The notes: generated by a model from the letters alone, not told the origin. Positions 8,983 through 18,295 are shown, numbered from the stretch's first letter. The stretch is 64,000 nt of DNA from Kineosporia sp. NBRC 101731 (GCF_030269305.1 NZ_BSTC01000006.1:367998-431997), one strand, 5' to 3'. Numbers and translations are program-made.

Positions 8983-9809
8983 TCGGAACCCATCGCGGCG
9001 CCGCCCTTGCCGAACAGCAGGTCGGACAGCCGGTCGTGGATCGCGTGGAACTCCGGCGTCCGCATCATCTCGGGTGTCCGGGGACGGGGGAGGTCCACGG
9101 GCACCAGTTCGAGAATGCGACCAGGCCGGGGGCTCATCACCGCCACCACGTCGGAGAGGAACACCGCCTCGGCCACGCCGTGCGTGACCATCAGCGTGGT
9201 GGCCGGCTTCTGCGTCCAGATCCGCAGCAGCTCCAGGTTGAGCCGCTGGCGGGTCATGTCGTCGAGCGCCCCGAAAGGCTCGTCCAGCAGCAGCACCGAC
9301 GGCTTCACCACCAGCGCCCGCGCGATCGACACGCGCTGGCGCATACCGCCGGACAACTGCGCGGGCCGGGCCTTCTCGAACCCGGTGAGCCCGACCAGCT
9401 CGATCAGCTCGTCGATGTAGTCCGGGTCGGCCTTCAGACCGGAGATCTCCAGCGGCAGACGGATGTTCGTGCGCACACTGCGCCAGGGCAGCAGGGCCGA
9501 GTCCTGGAAGGCGATGCCCAGGTGATGACGCCCGCGCAACTGCTGCGGGGTCTCACCGTGCACCAGCGCCTGGCCGGTGGTCGGTGTCTCCAGACCGGCC
9601 AGGATGCGCAGGATCGTCGACTTCCCGCAGCCGGAGGGCCCGAGCAACGTCAGGAATGAACCCTGGGGCGTGCTCAGGTCGGCGTTCTCCAGGGCCGTCA
9701 CGGTGCGGCGGCCCATCCGGAACGTCTTGCCCAGGCCCTCCAGGGTGATGCCGGACGTGACGCCCGAGGTGACCTCGGAGGTGGCGTCGGGGGTGGTGCC
9801 CGTGCTCAT
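8979..9809 (-). CDS. ABC transporter ATP-binding protein, NitT/TauT (SsuB/ThiZ-like) family
   Basis: Cytoplasmic ATPase of the importer, 276 aa. Motifs in order: Walker [11 protein letters not shown]-loop in [12 protein letters not shown], signature [15 protein letters not shown], Walker [13 protein letters not shown] and switch His in [11 protein letters not shown]. The N-terminal 20 residues are a low-complexity Thr/Ser/Val run ([13 protein letters not shown]). ATG 9809 overlaps the binding-protein stop as ATGA. Confidence 0.93.
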   Translation of the reverse strand: MSTGTTPDATSEVTSGVTSGITLEGLGKTFRMGRRTVTALENADLSTPQGSFLTLLGPSGCGKSTILRILAGLETPTTGQALVHGETPQQLRGRHHLGIAFQDSALLPWRSVRTNIRLPLEISGLKADPDYIDELIELVGLTGFEKARPAQLSGGMRQRVSIARALVVKPSVLLLDEPFGALDDMTRQRLNLELLRIWTQKPATTLMVTHGVAEAVFLSDVVAVMSPRPGRILELVPVDLPRPRTPEMMRTPEFHAIHDRLSDLLFGKGGAAMGSE

Positions 9810-10888
9810 GCGGTCTTCAGCTCGGGGTTCTCGGCGTAGACCTCTTCCAGCAGGGACAGGTCGAACAGCTGCTCGGCCGTGATCGTGACACCCGACAGCG
9901 CGAGCACCTCGATGTTCGCGTCGATCAGCTCCTGGGTCATGGTGAAGAGCCCGTTGGCCTTGGTGTCGTCGCTGACGATCAGGTCGTTCTGCGCGGTGGC
10001 CTCCTTGACCTGCTCCTCGAGCTTCAGGCCCTGGTCCTTGCCGAAGTTGGTGACGGCCAGTTCGGCCGAGTCCTCCGGGCTGGCCACGGCGTCGGTCCAG
10101 CCCTGGATCTCCGCCTTGAGGAACGCCTTGACCTTGTCGCGCTCCTTGTCGATCGACTCCTGCAGCACCGTGAACGTCTCCGCGACGAACGGCAGCTTGT
10201 GGTCGGCCATCAGGAACGTGGTGACCTCGAAACCGCGCGCGGCCAGCAGGATCGGCTCGTTGGTGATGTAGCTCATGAAGCCGTCGACCTCACCGGTGGT
10301 GACCACCGTCGGGTCGAACTGCACCGGCACGATCTCCACGTCGCCCTCGGCGATGCCGTTGGCCTTCAGCAGCGCGGCGAAGATGACCTGGTTGGCGCCG
10401 GTCTGCACGCCGATCTTCTTGCCCACCATGTCGGCGGGGGAGGCGATCGGCTTCTTGTCGATGGACAGGATGCAGAACGGGTTCTTCTGGTAGGTCGTGC
10501 CGACGATCTTCAGCGGCGCGCCCTTGAGGATGGCCGGGGCGACCACGGTCGGGGTGGAGAGGCCGACGAAGGCTTTACCGGTGGCCAGTGCCGACTCCGC
10601 GGTGGTCCCCGAGGCGCCGCCCGCGACCAGCTCGACCTTGGTGAAGCCGGCCTTCTCGTAGTAGCCCTTCGTGGTCGCCATGTACTCACCGGCGAACTCG
10701 ATGTTCTTGATCCACGACAGCTGCACGGCGATCTCGCCGAAGCTCGCGCTGCCTCCGTCGCCGGGGGTCGCGGCGGCGTCGCTGTCCGAACCGCAGGCCG
10801 CCAGCAGGGGAACTCCGGCCAGCACCATGGCCCCGGCCTGGAAGAGGCGACGACGGCCGAGCAGGGCGGGTTCGGGACGACGCGACAT
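9806..10888 (-). CDS. NMT1/THI5-like substrate-binding lipoprotein
   Basis: Extracytoplasmic receptor of the importer, 360 aa. The leader carries a twin-arginine stretch GRRRLFQAG and a lipobox LLAAC, so it may be a Tat-exported lipoprotein. The mature part starts [24 protein letters not shown], as in NMT1 domains that bind thiamine or riboflavin precursors, nitrate or sulfonates. Only one Cys is seen in the binding region (NPFCILS); the Cys-rich THI5 motif is absent. ATG 10888 follows CGGAG; an in-frame start 72 nt upstream would put an odd hydrophilic extension before the signal. The substrate is unknown: no TPP or FMN riboswitch precedes it. Confidence 0.85.
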   Translation of the reverse strand: MSRRPEPALLGRRRLFQAGAMVLAGVPLLAACGSDSDAAATPGDGGSASFGEIAVQLSWIKNIEFAGEYMATTKGYYEKAGFTKVELVAGGASGTTAESALATGKAFVGLSTPTVVAPAILKGAPLKIVGTTYQKNPFCILSIDKKPIASPADMVGKKIGVQTGANQVIFAALLKANGIAEGDVEIVPVQFDPTVVTTGEVDGFMSYITNEPILLAARGFEVTTFLMADHKLPFVAETFTVLQESIDKERDKVKAFLKAEIQGWTDAVASPEDSAELAVTNFGKDQGLKLEEQVKEATAQNDLIVSDDTKANGLFTMTQELIDANIEVLALSGVTITAEQLFDLSLLEEVYAENPELKTA

Positions 10889-11018
10889 GGTGCTCCGATC
10901 TAGGTACCAACTATGATCGGCTGAGGCTAGGAGCGGCTGATTGCGGCCTTGTTTCACCATGTTCCGATCTTATGTCAGGTCCGGCCGCGCTCCGGACGGG
11001 GAATTTGCGCCCGGCCCG

Positions 11019-11024
11019 TAGACT
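11019..11024 (+). promoter_or_regulatory. -10 box of leaderless def transcript
   Basis: TAGACT, a near-ideal actinobacterial -10, is followed after 6 nt by GTG 11031. There is no ribosome-binding site, so the mRNA probably begins at the start codon. Confidence 0.6.
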
Positions 11025-11030
11025 CGTTCG

Positions 11031-11576
11031 GTGCCTATCCAGACCATCCGCCTGTTCGGCGACCCCGTGCTGCGCTCCAAGGCCGAGCCGGTCGTCGATT
11101 TCGACCGCGAGCTGCGCACCCTGGTCAAAGACCTCCAGGACACGATGATGGACGCGCCGGGTGCCGGCCTGGCCGCGCCGCAGATCGGTGTCGGGCTGCG
11201 GGTGTTCACCTACTACGTGGACGGCCTGCTCGGGCACCTCATCAACCCCGACCTCGACCTGTCCGTCGAGGAGCAGGAGGGCGGCGAGGGCTGCCTGTCG
11301 CTGCCGGACCTGGTGTTCGAGACCAAGCGCTCGCTGCGGGTCGTGGCCAAGGGTTTCGACCAGCACGGTGAACCCGTCGAGATCGAGGGCACCGAGCTCC
11401 TGGCCCGCTGCATCCAGCACGAGACCGATCACCTCGACGGCATCCTGTTCATCGACCGGCTCGACCGGGAGACCCGCAAGCTCGCGCTGAAGGCCATCCG
11501 CGAGGCCGAATGGGCCGGCGGCGCCCCGCCGCAGGTCAAGGTCAGCCCGCACGCCACCTTCGGGCGCGCCGTCTAG
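11031..11576 (+). CDS. def: Peptide deformylase
   Basis: Metal-dependent hydrolase that removes the N-formyl group from nascent proteins; 181 aa. All three family motifs are present: GAGLAAPQ (motif 1), EGCLSLP with the metal-binding Cys (motif 2) and QHETDHLDG with two metal His and the catalytic Glu (motif 3). It is divergent from the ABC importer across 142 bp and is followed 32 bp later by fmt, which makes the formylated initiator tRNA. Confidence 0.97.
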   Translation: MPIQTIRLFGDPVLRSKAEPVVDFDRELRTLVKDLQDTMMDAPGAGLAAPQIGVGLRVFTYYVDGLLGHLINPDLDLSVEEQEGGEGCLSLPDLVFETKRSLRVVAKGFDQHGEPVEIEGTELLARCIQHETDHLDGILFIDRLDRETRKLALKAIREAEWAGGAPPQVKVSPHATFGRAV

Positions 11577-11608
11577 TTCGCCCGCTCCAACGTCAGCGAG
11601 ACTCCACC

Positions 11609-12604
11609 GTGCGCATCATCGTCGCGGGCACCCCCGAGGTCGCCCTGCCGCCACTAGAGGCGATCCATGCCTCGCCCCACGAGATCATCGCCGTGCTCAC
11701 CCGGCCCGACACCGTGGCGGGGCGGGGCCGCAAGGTCTCCCGCTCGCCGGTCGCGCAGTGGGGTGACGAGCACGGCCTGCCCGTGCTCCAGCCGGCGAAA
11801 CCCGGTGACCCGGAGTTTCTGGAACTGCTGAAGGAACTGGCCCCGGACTGTGTCGCCGTCATCGCCTACGGCGCCCTCGTGCCGCAGCGTGCGCTCGACG
11901 TGCCGCGGCACGGCTGGGTGAACCTGCACTTCTCGGTGCTGCCCGCCTGGCGCGGCGCGGCCCCGGTGCAGCGTGCGCTGATGGCGGGTGACCAGGTCAC
12001 CGGTGCGTCGGTGTTCCAGCTGGAGAAGGGCCTGGACACCGGTCCTGTCTACGGCGTCATGACCCAGACCGTGCATGCGGGTGACACCGCCGGTGATCTC
12101 CTCGGCCGGCTCGCCGAAGGCGGTGCGGGCCTGCTGGTCGCGGTGCTGGACGGCCTGGAGACGGGCGAGATCGAGGCCCATCCGCAACCCGAGGAGGGTG
12201 TGTCGCTGGCGCCCAAGATCTTGGTCGAGGAGGCTCGCGTCGACTGGGCGCAGCCCGCCGTGGCCATCGACCGCCGGGTGCGTGGCTGCACGCCCGCGCC
12301 GGGGGCCTGGACCACGTTCCGGGGGGCTCGCCTCGGCCTGGGCCCGGTGTCCCTCCTCGTCGTGGAGACGGAGGAGGGCGCGCAACCGCTGGCTCCGGGT
12401 GAACTGCGCGTGCTGAAGAAGGCCGTGCATGTCGGTACCGCCACGGGGCCCGTGGTGCTGGGTGAGGTGCGCCCGGCGGGTAAGAAGGCGATGGCCGCCG
12501 TGGACTGGGCGCGCGGTGCGCGCCCGGCCGGCGATGAACGTCTGGGGCTTGAGGACGCACCCGAGGACGCCGCGGTCACCGCGGCTCCCGGTGGTGTTGC
12601 GTGA
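11609..12604 (+). CDS. fmt: Methionyl-tRNA formyltransferase
   Basis: Transfers formyl from 10-formyl-tetrahydrofolate to initiator Met-tRNA; 331 aa. The N-terminus [18 protein letters not shown] and the catalytic/folate region [20 protein letters not shown], then [10 protein letters not shown], are typical, and the C-terminal tRNA-binding domain follows. GTG 11609 gives the conserved [10 protein letters not shown] start. The region 12605-12749 after it holds nothing I can identify. Confidence 0.96.
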   Translation: MRIIVAGTPEVALPPLEAIHASPHEIIAVLTRPDTVAGRGRKVSRSPVAQWGDEHGLPVLQPAKPGDPEFLELLKELAPDCVAVIAYGALVPQRALDVPRHGWVNLHFSVLPAWRGAAPVQRALMAGDQVTGASVFQLEKGLDTGPVYGVMTQTVHAGDTAGDLLGRLAEGGAGLLVAVLDGLETGEIEAHPQPEEGVSLAPKILVEEARVDWAQPAVAIDRRVRGCTPAPGAWTTFRGARLGLGPVSLLVVETEEGAQPLAPGELRVLKKAVHVGTATGPVVLGEVRPAGKKAMAAVDWARGARPAGDERLGLEDAPEDAAVTAAPGGVA

Positions 12605-12749
12605 GCGGCCCGGCCCGCCCGGCTCGTGATAACAGGCTTTTGCAAGGACTGCTGACAGTCATTGCCCCGGTCGCCGGCCGGGGTAGCAGGTACGTGCTTG
12701 AGGACGTTGTGGCGCCTGTGCGCCTGGCCTCGGCTTTCGAGAGGGCGTC

Positions 12750-14303
12750 ATGAGCAAGCAGACTTCGGCCGGCCGGCCTTCCGGCCCGCCCCGCCGTGTG
12801 GGCGGCAAACCCGGCCGGGCCGGTGGCCGGGACTCCTCGCGCTCGGGCAGCCCCGAGAGCAGGCCGACGGGCGGTCGCCCGACCGCCGTCGACCCCGCCC
12901 GGGGCGTCGCCTACGAGACCCTGCGGGCCGTCACCGAGCGCGACGCCTACGCCAACCTGATCCTGCCGGGCATGCTGCGCCGGGCCCGGCTGCGCGGTCG
13001 CGACGCCGGCCTGGCCACCGAGCTGGCCTACGGTGCCCTGCGTGGCCGGGGCAGCTACGACGCGATCATCGCGGCCGGCACCGACCGCCCGATCGCCGAG
13101 ATCGACCCGGCTGTGCTCGACGCCCTACGCCTGGGTGTCCACCAGTTGCTGCACATGCGGGTCCCGCCGCACGCCGCCGTCTCCACCACGGTCGACCTGG
13201 TGCGCTCGGTCGCCGGGCCGGGCGCGTCCCGGTTCGCGAACGCCGTCCTGCGCCGGGTCGGCGAGCGCGACGAGACCGAGTGGATGGAGCGGGTGGCGCC
13301 CGACGCGGCGAAGAACCCGGACGGCAACCTGTCGGTGCGGTACTCGCACCCGGAGTGGATCGTGCGTTCCCTGCGTGACGCGCTGCGGGGGAGCGGCCGT
13401 CCGGCCGACGAGCTGCCGGCGCTGCTGGCCTCGCACAACGCCCGCCCGTCGGTGGTCGCCGCGGCGCTGCCCGGGCTCGCCGACGTGGCCGAGCTGACCG
13501 ACGGGGAGCACGCGCAGCCCGGTGTCCTGTCACCGGTCGCGGCCATCCTGAAGGGCGCGCCCGACGACGTCTCGGCGATCCGTCAGGGCCGTGCCCGCGT
13601 GCAGGACGAGGGCAGCCAGCTGGTCGCGCTCGGGGCGGCGGCCGCGTCGACCGTGGGCCCCGACCGGGGCCGGTGGCTCGACCTGTGTGCCGGGCCGGGC
13701 GGCAAGGCCGCGCTGCTCGCGGCGCTGCTGGCCGAGCGGCACACGGCCGGCCTGGTCGGTGACGACGCCGAGCTGGTCGCGGTGGAGTCGGCCGAGCACC
13801 GGGCCGGGCTGGTGCAGCAGTCGCTGGCCGCCGTGCAGTGCGCCTACGACGTGCGGGTGCGGGACGGCCGCACCGTCGGGGAGGCCGAGCCGGGCCGCTA
13901 CGACCGGGTCCTCGTGGACGTTCCGTGCACCGGGCTGGGCGCGCTGCGCCGTCGTCCGGAGGCCCGCTGGCGCCGCACCCCGTCCGACCTCACCTCGCTG
14001 GCCCCGCTGCAGCGCGCGCTGCTGGAGTCGGCGCTGGCCGCGGTCCGGCCGGGCGGAGTGGTGGCGTACGCCACGTGCTCCCCGCACCCGGCCGAGACCC
14101 GGATGGTGGTCGACGACGTGCTGCGGGGCCGGGACGACGTGGAGCGCCTCGACACCCCGGCCGTGATGCGTGACCTGATCGGCTCGCGGCGCCTGCCCGG
14201 CACCGACGACCTGTACCTCGGCGAGGGCCCGGGCGTGCAGCTGTGGACGCACCTGCACGGCACCGACTCGATGTACCTGTCCCTGCTGCGCCGCAAGGCC
14301 TAG
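12750..14303 (+). CDS. rsmB: 16S rRNA (cytosine-967-C5)-methyltransferase
   Basis: SAM-dependent m5C methyltransferase, 517 aa. The first 60 residues are a basic, disordered Gly/Arg/Pro/Ser extension. Residues about 60-190 form the NusB-like RNA-binding domain (RGVAYETLRAVTERDAYANL, ELAYGALRGRGSYD). The C-terminal half is the Rossmann methyltransferase: SAM motif LDLCAGPGGKAALL, the cysteine motif DVPCTGLGALRRRPEARWRR, and YATCSPHPAET with the second cysteine. GAGAGGG precedes ATG 12750. Confidence 0.93.
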   Translation: MSKQTSAGRPSGPPRRVGGKPGRAGGRDSSRSGSPESRPTGGRPTAVDPARGVAYETLRAVTERDAYANLILPGMLRRARLRGRDAGLATELAYGALRGRGSYDAIIAAGTDRPIAEIDPAVLDALRLGVHQLLHMRVPPHAAVSTTVDLVRSVAGPGASRFANAVLRRVGERDETEWMERVAPDAAKNPDGNLSVRYSHPEWIVRSLRDALRGSGRPADELPALLASHNARPSVVAAALPGLADVAELTDGEHAQPGVLSPVAAILKGAPDDVSAIRQGRARVQDEGSQLVALGAAAASTVGPDRGRWLDLCAGPGGKAALLAALLAERHTAGLVGDDAELVAVESAEHRAGLVQQSLAAVQCAYDVRVRDGRTVGEAEPGRYDRVLVDVPCTGLGALRRRPEARWRRTPSDLTSLAPLQRALLESALAAVRPGGVVAYATCSPHPAETRMVVDDVLRGRDDVERLDTPAVMRDLIGSRRLPGTDDLYLGEGPGVQLWTHLHGTDSMYLSLLRRKA

Positions 14304-14321
14304 GACAAGCCCCAGCAATCC

Positions 14322-14732
14322 TCAGTCGTGGGGCGGCGGCTCGCCGTCCAGGCCGAAGGTGATGATGCGGCGCGGGTGGATGCGGATCATCTCGCCGCTC
14401 GTGCCGCCCTCGGCCGGAATGCCGCGCAGAGCCTCGGCCGTGCCGCGGATCTCCACCAGGCGTACCCGCCACGGGTCGACCGAAGGGATGTCGTCGATCA
14501 CGAACGATACTGCCGGGTTTCTCTCGATGTTCCGGAACTTGCGGGAATCACCGAGGTTCCAGCCGCGGATGTCGATGGTGCCCAGTTCGGCGTTGTGGGT
14601 GAATCCCACGGGGCTGTTCTGGGGGGCGTTGTTCGCGTCGACCGTGGCCAGGCGGCCGAGCGTCTGCGTGGTGATGTAGGCGACGATCGGCGGCGTGAAC
14701 TCGTCGTGGGCGGTCTCGGGGCGCGTGGTCAT
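14322..14732 (-). CDS. PPOX-class F420-dependent/FMN-binding oxidoreductase
   Basis: A 136-aa split-barrel flavin/F420 protein. The sequence shows AYITTQTLGRLATVDANNAPQNSPVGF, GWNLGDSRKFRNIERNPAVSFVIDD and VRLVEIRGTAEAL, the typical pattern of this family in actinobacteria. Its substrate is unknown. It is convergent with rsmB (18 bp apart) and divergent from rpe. A MerR-like promoter lies directly upstream, so expression is probably inducible. Confidence 0.85.
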   Translation of the reverse strand: MTTRPETAHDEFTPPIVAYITTQTLGRLATVDANNAPQNSPVGFTHNAELGTIDIRGWNLGDSRKFRNIERNPAVSFVIDDIPSVDPWRVRLVEIRGTAEALRGIPAEGGTSGEMIRIHPRRIITFGLDGEPPPHD

Positions 14733-14738
14733 GGACCG

Positions 14739-14769
14739 ATCCTCGAAGATGAACCTGACTTCAGGTCAA
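14739..14769 (-). promoter_or_regulatory. MerR-type promoter/operator of the PPOX gene
   Basis: On the minus strand TTGACC (plus 14764-14769) and GAGGAT (plus 14739-14744) are separated by 19 bp, longer than the usual 17. The spacer holds the palindrome ACCTGA-AG-TCAGGT (14753-14766), which overlaps the -35. Long spacers with a dyad between the hexamers are the hallmark of MerR-family activation. The -10 ends 6 nt before ATG, so the transcript would be leaderless. No merR gene is in the window. Confidence 0.55.
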
Positions 14770-14813
14770 GCTTCCGGGGACCTACCGCCTGCGACCGGCT
14801 CCTGACTCCGCAC

Positions 14814-14819
14814 TAGGCT
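14814..14819 (+). promoter_or_regulatory. -10 box of leaderless rpe transcript
   Basis: TAGGCT is followed after 8 nt by GTG 14828, with no Shine-Dalgarno sequence between. Confidence 0.5.
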
Positions 14820-14827
14820 CTGGGGCC

Positions 14828-15487
14828 GTGGGCATCCAGATCTCTCCCAGCATCCTGAACTCCGACTTCTCCCAGATCGGCCGTGAGCTCGAGCGCATCG
14901 CGAGCGCCGACTGGGCGCACGTCGACGTGATGGACAACCACTTCGTCCCGAACCTCACGCTCGGTCTGCCGGTCGTCGAGTCGATCCTGAAGGTGTCGCC
15001 GGTCCCGGTCGACTGCCACCTGATGATCGAGGACCCGGACCGCTGGGCCCCGGCCTTCGCCGAGGTGGGTGCCAAGAGCGTGACGTTCCACGCCGAGGCC
15101 GCCGGCGCCCCGATCCGCCTGGCGCGCGAGCTGCGCAAGCAGGGGGCCCGGGCCGGGCTCGCGGTGAAGCCGACCACCGCGATCGAGCCGTATCTCGAGC
15201 TGCTGCCCGAGATCGACATGCTGCTGATCATGACGGTCGAGCCCGGTTTCGGCGGCCAGCCGTTCCTGGAGTCGATGCTGCCGAAGATCCGCCGCACCCG
15301 GGCCGCCGTGAAGGACTCCGGCCTGGACGTGTGGATCCAGGTCGACGGCGGCGTGTCGGTGGCGACGATCGAGCGCTGTGCCGACGCCGGGGCCGACGTG
15401 TTCGTGGCCGGTTCGGCCGTGTACGGGGCACAGGATGCCGCGGCGAGCATCACCCAGTTGCGTGAACTCGCCGCTGCGGCCTGCTGA
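14828..15487 (+). CDS. rpe: Ribulose-phosphate 3-epimerase
   Basis: Interconverts ribulose 5-phosphate and xylulose 5-phosphate (pentose phosphate pathway); 219 aa TIM barrel. Motifs: [28 protein letters not shown] with the metal-binding His and catalytic Asp, [24 protein letters not shown] and WIQVDGGVS. Its product pool (ribulose 5-phosphate) is the substrate of RibBA encoded just downstream, though a riboswitch separates the two. Confidence 0.96.
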   Translation: MGIQISPSILNSDFSQIGRELERIASADWAHVDVMDNHFVPNLTLGLPVVESILKVSPVPVDCHLMIEDPDRWAPAFAEVGAKSVTFHAEAAGAPIRLARELRKQGARAGLAVKPTTAIEPYLELLPEIDMLLIMTVEPGFGGQPFLESMLPKIRRTRAAVKDSGLDVWIQVDGGVSVATIERCADAGADVFVAGSAVYGAQDAAASITQLRELAAAAC

Positions 15488-15501
15488 TCGCGAGACCCGC
15501 C

Positions 15502-15513
15502 GTTCCCGGGAAC
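15502..15513. other. 12-bp perfect palindrome after rpe
   Basis: GTTCCCGGGAAC lies 14 bp after the rpe stop and about 50 bp before the FMN riboswitch. It may be an operator or only a chance GC palindrome. Confidence 0.3.
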
Positions 15514-15560
15514 AACGTTCGGTGGCAGACTGTTGGGCAGTTCAGTAACTGATAGCAGTG

Positions 15561-15691
15561 CGTGCTCCGGGGTCGGTGTAATTCCGAACCGGCGGTGACA
15601 GTCCGCGACCCGACCGTGTCCTCGTGATGCGGGCGGTTGACCTGGTGGAATTCCGGGACCGACGGTGAAAGTCCGGATGGGAGGCAGCACG
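15561..15691 (+). promoter_or_regulatory. FMN riboswitch (RFN element)
   Basis: The aptamer controls riboflavin synthesis by binding FMN. P1 pairs CGTGCT (15561-15566) with AGCACG (15686-15691). Diagnostic blocks are GGTCGGTG, CCGAACCGGCGGTGACAG, AGTCCGCGACC, and in the 3' half GACCGACGGTGAAAGTCC and GGATGGGAGGCAGCACG. It precedes ribE by 141 bp. Confidence 0.95.
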
Positions 15692-15788
15692 CGGTGCCGT
15701 TGGTGTGCCCTCGGTGAGGGCTGCCTCGGTACCGATACGACGCGTCAGCCTCTCCCGATGACGGGATGGGCCGGCAGCTCTTCCCGTC

Positions 15789-15830
15789 GTGACCCCCGGA
15801 GCCCGCCCCACGGCGTGGTAGGAGGGTCAC
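15789..15830 (+). promoter_or_regulatory. Shine-Dalgarno sequestering hairpin of the FMN riboswitch
   Basis: GTGACCC (15789-15795) is the exact reverse complement of GGGTCAC (15824-15830), which overlaps the ribE ribosome site GGAGGG (15821-15826). No U-tract follows any aptamer-proximal hairpin. FMN therefore most likely represses translation by hiding the ribosome site, not by terminating transcription. Confidence 0.65.
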
Positions 15831-15832
15831 TG

Positions 15833-16459
15833 ATGTTCACCGGGATCGTTGAAGAGCTGGGCCAGGTGGTCGAACTGGTGCCCGGGGCGGACTCCGCCCG
15901 GGTGACCGTACGGGGGCCGCTGGTGACTTCCGACGCCGTGCCCGGCGCATCGATCGCGGTCAACGGTGTCTGCCTCACGGTGGTCGAACTGGCCGGTGAC
16001 ACGTTCACGGCCGATGTGATGGCCGAGACGCTCAAACGCAGCTCCCTGCGCACTGCCGCCCCCGGCGTCCCGGTGAACCTCGAGCGCCCGCTGGCGGCGA
16101 ACGGACGGTTCGGCGGTCACGTCGTGCAGGGCCACGTCGACGGCACCGGCACCGTCGTCGAGCGGGTGCCCGGCGACAACTGGGAGCTGGTGCGCGTCGA
16201 GATCCCGGCCGAGCTGGCCCGTTATGTGGTGGCCAAGGGCTCGATCACGATCGACGGCGTCTCCCTGACGATCGCTGATCTCACCGACGGCCCCACGGTC
16301 GTCACCGTCTCGCTGATCCCGGAGACTCTTTCCCGCACCACGCTCGGGCACCGCGCCGTCGGAGAGCCGGTGAACCTCGAGGTGGACGTGCTGGCGAAGT
16401 ACGTGGAGCGGCTGAGCACCGCTCCCACATTCACGGAAGAGACGGTGGCTCCACGATGA
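15833..16459 (+). CDS. ribE: Riboflavin synthase, alpha subunit
   Basis: Dismutates two 6,7-dimethyl-8-ribityllumazines to riboflavin. The 208-aa protein shows the two tandem lumazine-binding repeats: MFTGIVEELGQV with VNGVCLTVVEL, and GGHVVQGHVDGTGTV with IDGVSLTIADL. ATG 15833 follows AGGAGGG. The stop overlaps ribBA as ATGA. Many actinobacterial operons carry ribD before this gene; it is missing here. Confidence 0.96.
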   Translation: MFTGIVEELGQVVELVPGADSARVTVRGPLVTSDAVPGASIAVNGVCLTVVELAGDTFTADVMAETLKRSSLRTAAPGVPVNLERPLAANGRFGGHVVQGHVDGTGTVVERVPGDNWELVRVEIPAELARYVVAKGSITIDGVSLTIADLTDGPTVVTVSLIPETLSRTTLGHRAVGEPVNLEVDVLAKYVERLSTAPTFTEETVAPR

Positions 16460-17745
16460 GCGGGGACCTGCAGGTGCACGAGAACGAGGTTCGGTACGGC
16501 GACATCGCCCTGGACCCGGTGGAGAAGGCCCTGGAGGCACTGCGGGCCGGCCTGCCGGTTCTGGTGGTGGACGACGCCGACCGGGAGAACGAGGGCGACG
16601 TCATCCTGGCGGCCGTCAACGCCTCGCCGGAGTGGGTGGGCTGGACCGTGCGGCACACCTCCGGCGTGCTCTGCGCCCCGATGCTCGACGACCGCGCCGA
16701 CGCGCTGGCGCTGCCGCACATGGTGGAGCGCAACGAGGAGTCGCTGCGTACGGCCTACACGGTCAGCGTCGACGCCCGGTCGGGCATCTCGACCGGTATC
16801 AGCGCCGCCGACCGCTCGGTGACCCTGCGCCTGCTGGCTGACGGCCGCACCGGGCCCGAAGACCTGGTGCGTCCCGGGCACGTTTTCCCGCTGCGGGCCC
16901 GACCGGGTGGGGTGCTGGAACGCCGTGGCCACACCGAGGCGGCCGTGGACCTGTGTGTGCTGGCCGGGCTGCCGCCGGTCGGGGTGCTCGCCGAGGTGGT
17001 GGAAGACGCCGGCCCGGTCACCCGCCTGCCCGGTCTGCGGGCCCTGGCCGACGAGTTCGGCCTCCCGCTGATCAGCATCGAAGACCTGGTGGTCTACCGC
17101 CGGGAGCACCCGGGGGCCGTTCCGGAGGCCCCGGTCGCGGCGCCGCCACGGGTGCGCCGGGTGGCCGACAGCCTGCTGCCGACCAGCCACGGTGACTTCC
17201 GGGCCGTCGCCTACCGCGACATGCTGACCGGACACGAGCACGTGGCCCTGGTCGCGGGGGAGCCCGCCGGTACCGGTGCACTGGTGCGGGTGCACTCCGA
17301 ATGCCTGACCGGTGACGCGTTCGGCTCCAGCCGCTGCGACTGCGGTCCGCAGCTCGACGCGGCCCTGGAGCGTGTCGCCTCCGAGGGGGGCGTGGTGATC
17401 TACCTGCGCGGTCACGAGGGCCGGGGCATCGGCCTGCTGGCCAAGCTCACCGCCTACCAGCTGCAGGACTCCGGGCTCGACACGGTCGCCGCGAACACCG
17501 CGCAGGGCCTGCCCGCCGACGCCCGCGAGTACGGCGCGGCCGCGGCCGTGCTCGACGACCTGGGCCTGGACGCGATCCGGTTGCTGACCAACAACCCGGC
17601 CAAGCTCACCGGACTGGCCGAGCACGGCATCACGGTGACGATGCGGATCGGCCTGCAGGTCGGCGTGAACCCGCACAACACCGCCTACCTGGCCAGCAAG
17701 CGGGACCTGATGGGCCACCAGCTGGACGACCTGAACGCGCGCTGA
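16456..17745 (+). CDS. ribBA: Bifunctional DHBP synthase / GTP cyclohydrolase II
   Basis: Makes both precursors of riboflavin: 3,4-dihydroxy-2-butanone 4-phosphate from ribulose 5-phosphate, and the pyrimidine from GTP. N-terminal RibB (about 1-220): DDADRENEGD metal site, RPGHVFPL, RRGHTEAAVDL. C-terminal RibA (about 235-429): zinc motif GDAFGSSRCDCGPQL after HSECLT, then YLRGHEGRGIGL and VNPHNTAYLASKRDLMGHQL. Both active sites look intact; 429 aa is normal for the fusion. Confidence 0.97.
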   Translation: MSGDLQVHENEVRYGDIALDPVEKALEALRAGLPVLVVDDADRENEGDVILAAVNASPEWVGWTVRHTSGVLCAPMLDDRADALALPHMVERNEESLRTAYTVSVDARSGISTGISAADRSVTLRLLADGRTGPEDLVRPGHVFPLRARPGGVLERRGHTEAAVDLCVLAGLPPVGVLAEVVEDAGPVTRLPGLRALADEFGLPLISIEDLVVYRREHPGAVPEAPVAAPPRVRRVADSLLPTSHGDFRAVAYRDMLTGHEHVALVAGEPAGTGALVRVHSECLTGDAFGSSRCDCGPQLDAALERVASEGGVVIYLRGHEGRGIGLLAKLTAYQLQDSGLDTVAANTAQGLPADAREYGAAAAVLDDLGLDAIRLLTNNPAKLTGLAEHGITVTMRIGLQVGVNPHNTAYLASKRDLMGHQLDDLNAR

Positions 17746-17790
17746 CACACAGCGGCAACGAACAACGAGCAACGAATGAAGGAGAACGCC

Positions 17791-18276
17791 ATGAGTGGCG
17801 AGGGTGCGCCCACGATCACGGTGGACGGTTCGCAACTGCGGGTCGGTCTGGTCTGGGCCTCGTGGCACGAGGAGGTCATGAACGGCCTGATCGACGGTGC
17901 GCGACGCGGTCTGGCCGACGCCGGTGTGAAAGACGTCGTGGAGGTGCCGGTCCCAGGTAGTTTCGAGCTCCCTGTCGCAGCCTCCCGGCTGGCCGCGTCC
18001 GGTGTCGACGCCGTCATCGCGCTCGGCGTGGTGGTGCGGGGTGGCACCCCGCACTTCGACTACGTCTGCCAGGCCGCGACGAACGGTCTGACCGACGTCA
18101 GCGTGCGTTCCGGTGTACCGGTCGGGTTCGGTCTGCTCACCTGCGACGACATGGCCCAGGCCCTGGATCGCGCGGGTCTGCCCGGCTCGCGGGAAGACAA
18201 AGGTCACGAGGCCGCCACCGCCGCGATCGCCGCGGCGCTGGTGCTGAAGGACCTGCCCTCGCCGGTCCTGGCCTGA
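17791..18276 (+). CDS. ribH: 6,7-dimethyl-8-ribityllumazine synthase
   Basis: Condenses the two RibBA-derived intermediates to lumazine, usually as an icosahedral or pentameric shell; 161 aa. Motifs: [31 protein letters not shown] and [13 protein letters not shown] 17791 is chosen because AAGGAG (17779-17784) lies 6 nt upstream; the ATG at 17776 overlaps that site. It is 45 bp after ribBA and closes the rib operon. Confidence 0.95.
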   Translation: MSGEGAPTITVDGSQLRVGLVWASWHEEVMNGLIDGARRGLADAGVKDVVEVPVPGSFELPVAASRLAASGVDAVIALGVVVRGGTPHFDYVCQAATNGLTDVSVRSGVPVGFGLLTCDDMAQALDRAGLPGSREDKGHEAATAAIAAALVLKDLPSPVLA

Positions 18277-18283
18277 CCCCGGA

Positions 18284-18289
18284 TACCCT
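18284..18289 (+). promoter_or_regulatory. -10 box of leaderless hisE transcript
   Basis: TACCCT lies 6 nt before GTG 18296, in the 19-bp gap after ribH. It would allow hisE to be transcribed apart from the rib operon. Confidence 0.5.
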
Positions 18290-18295
18290 CAACCC

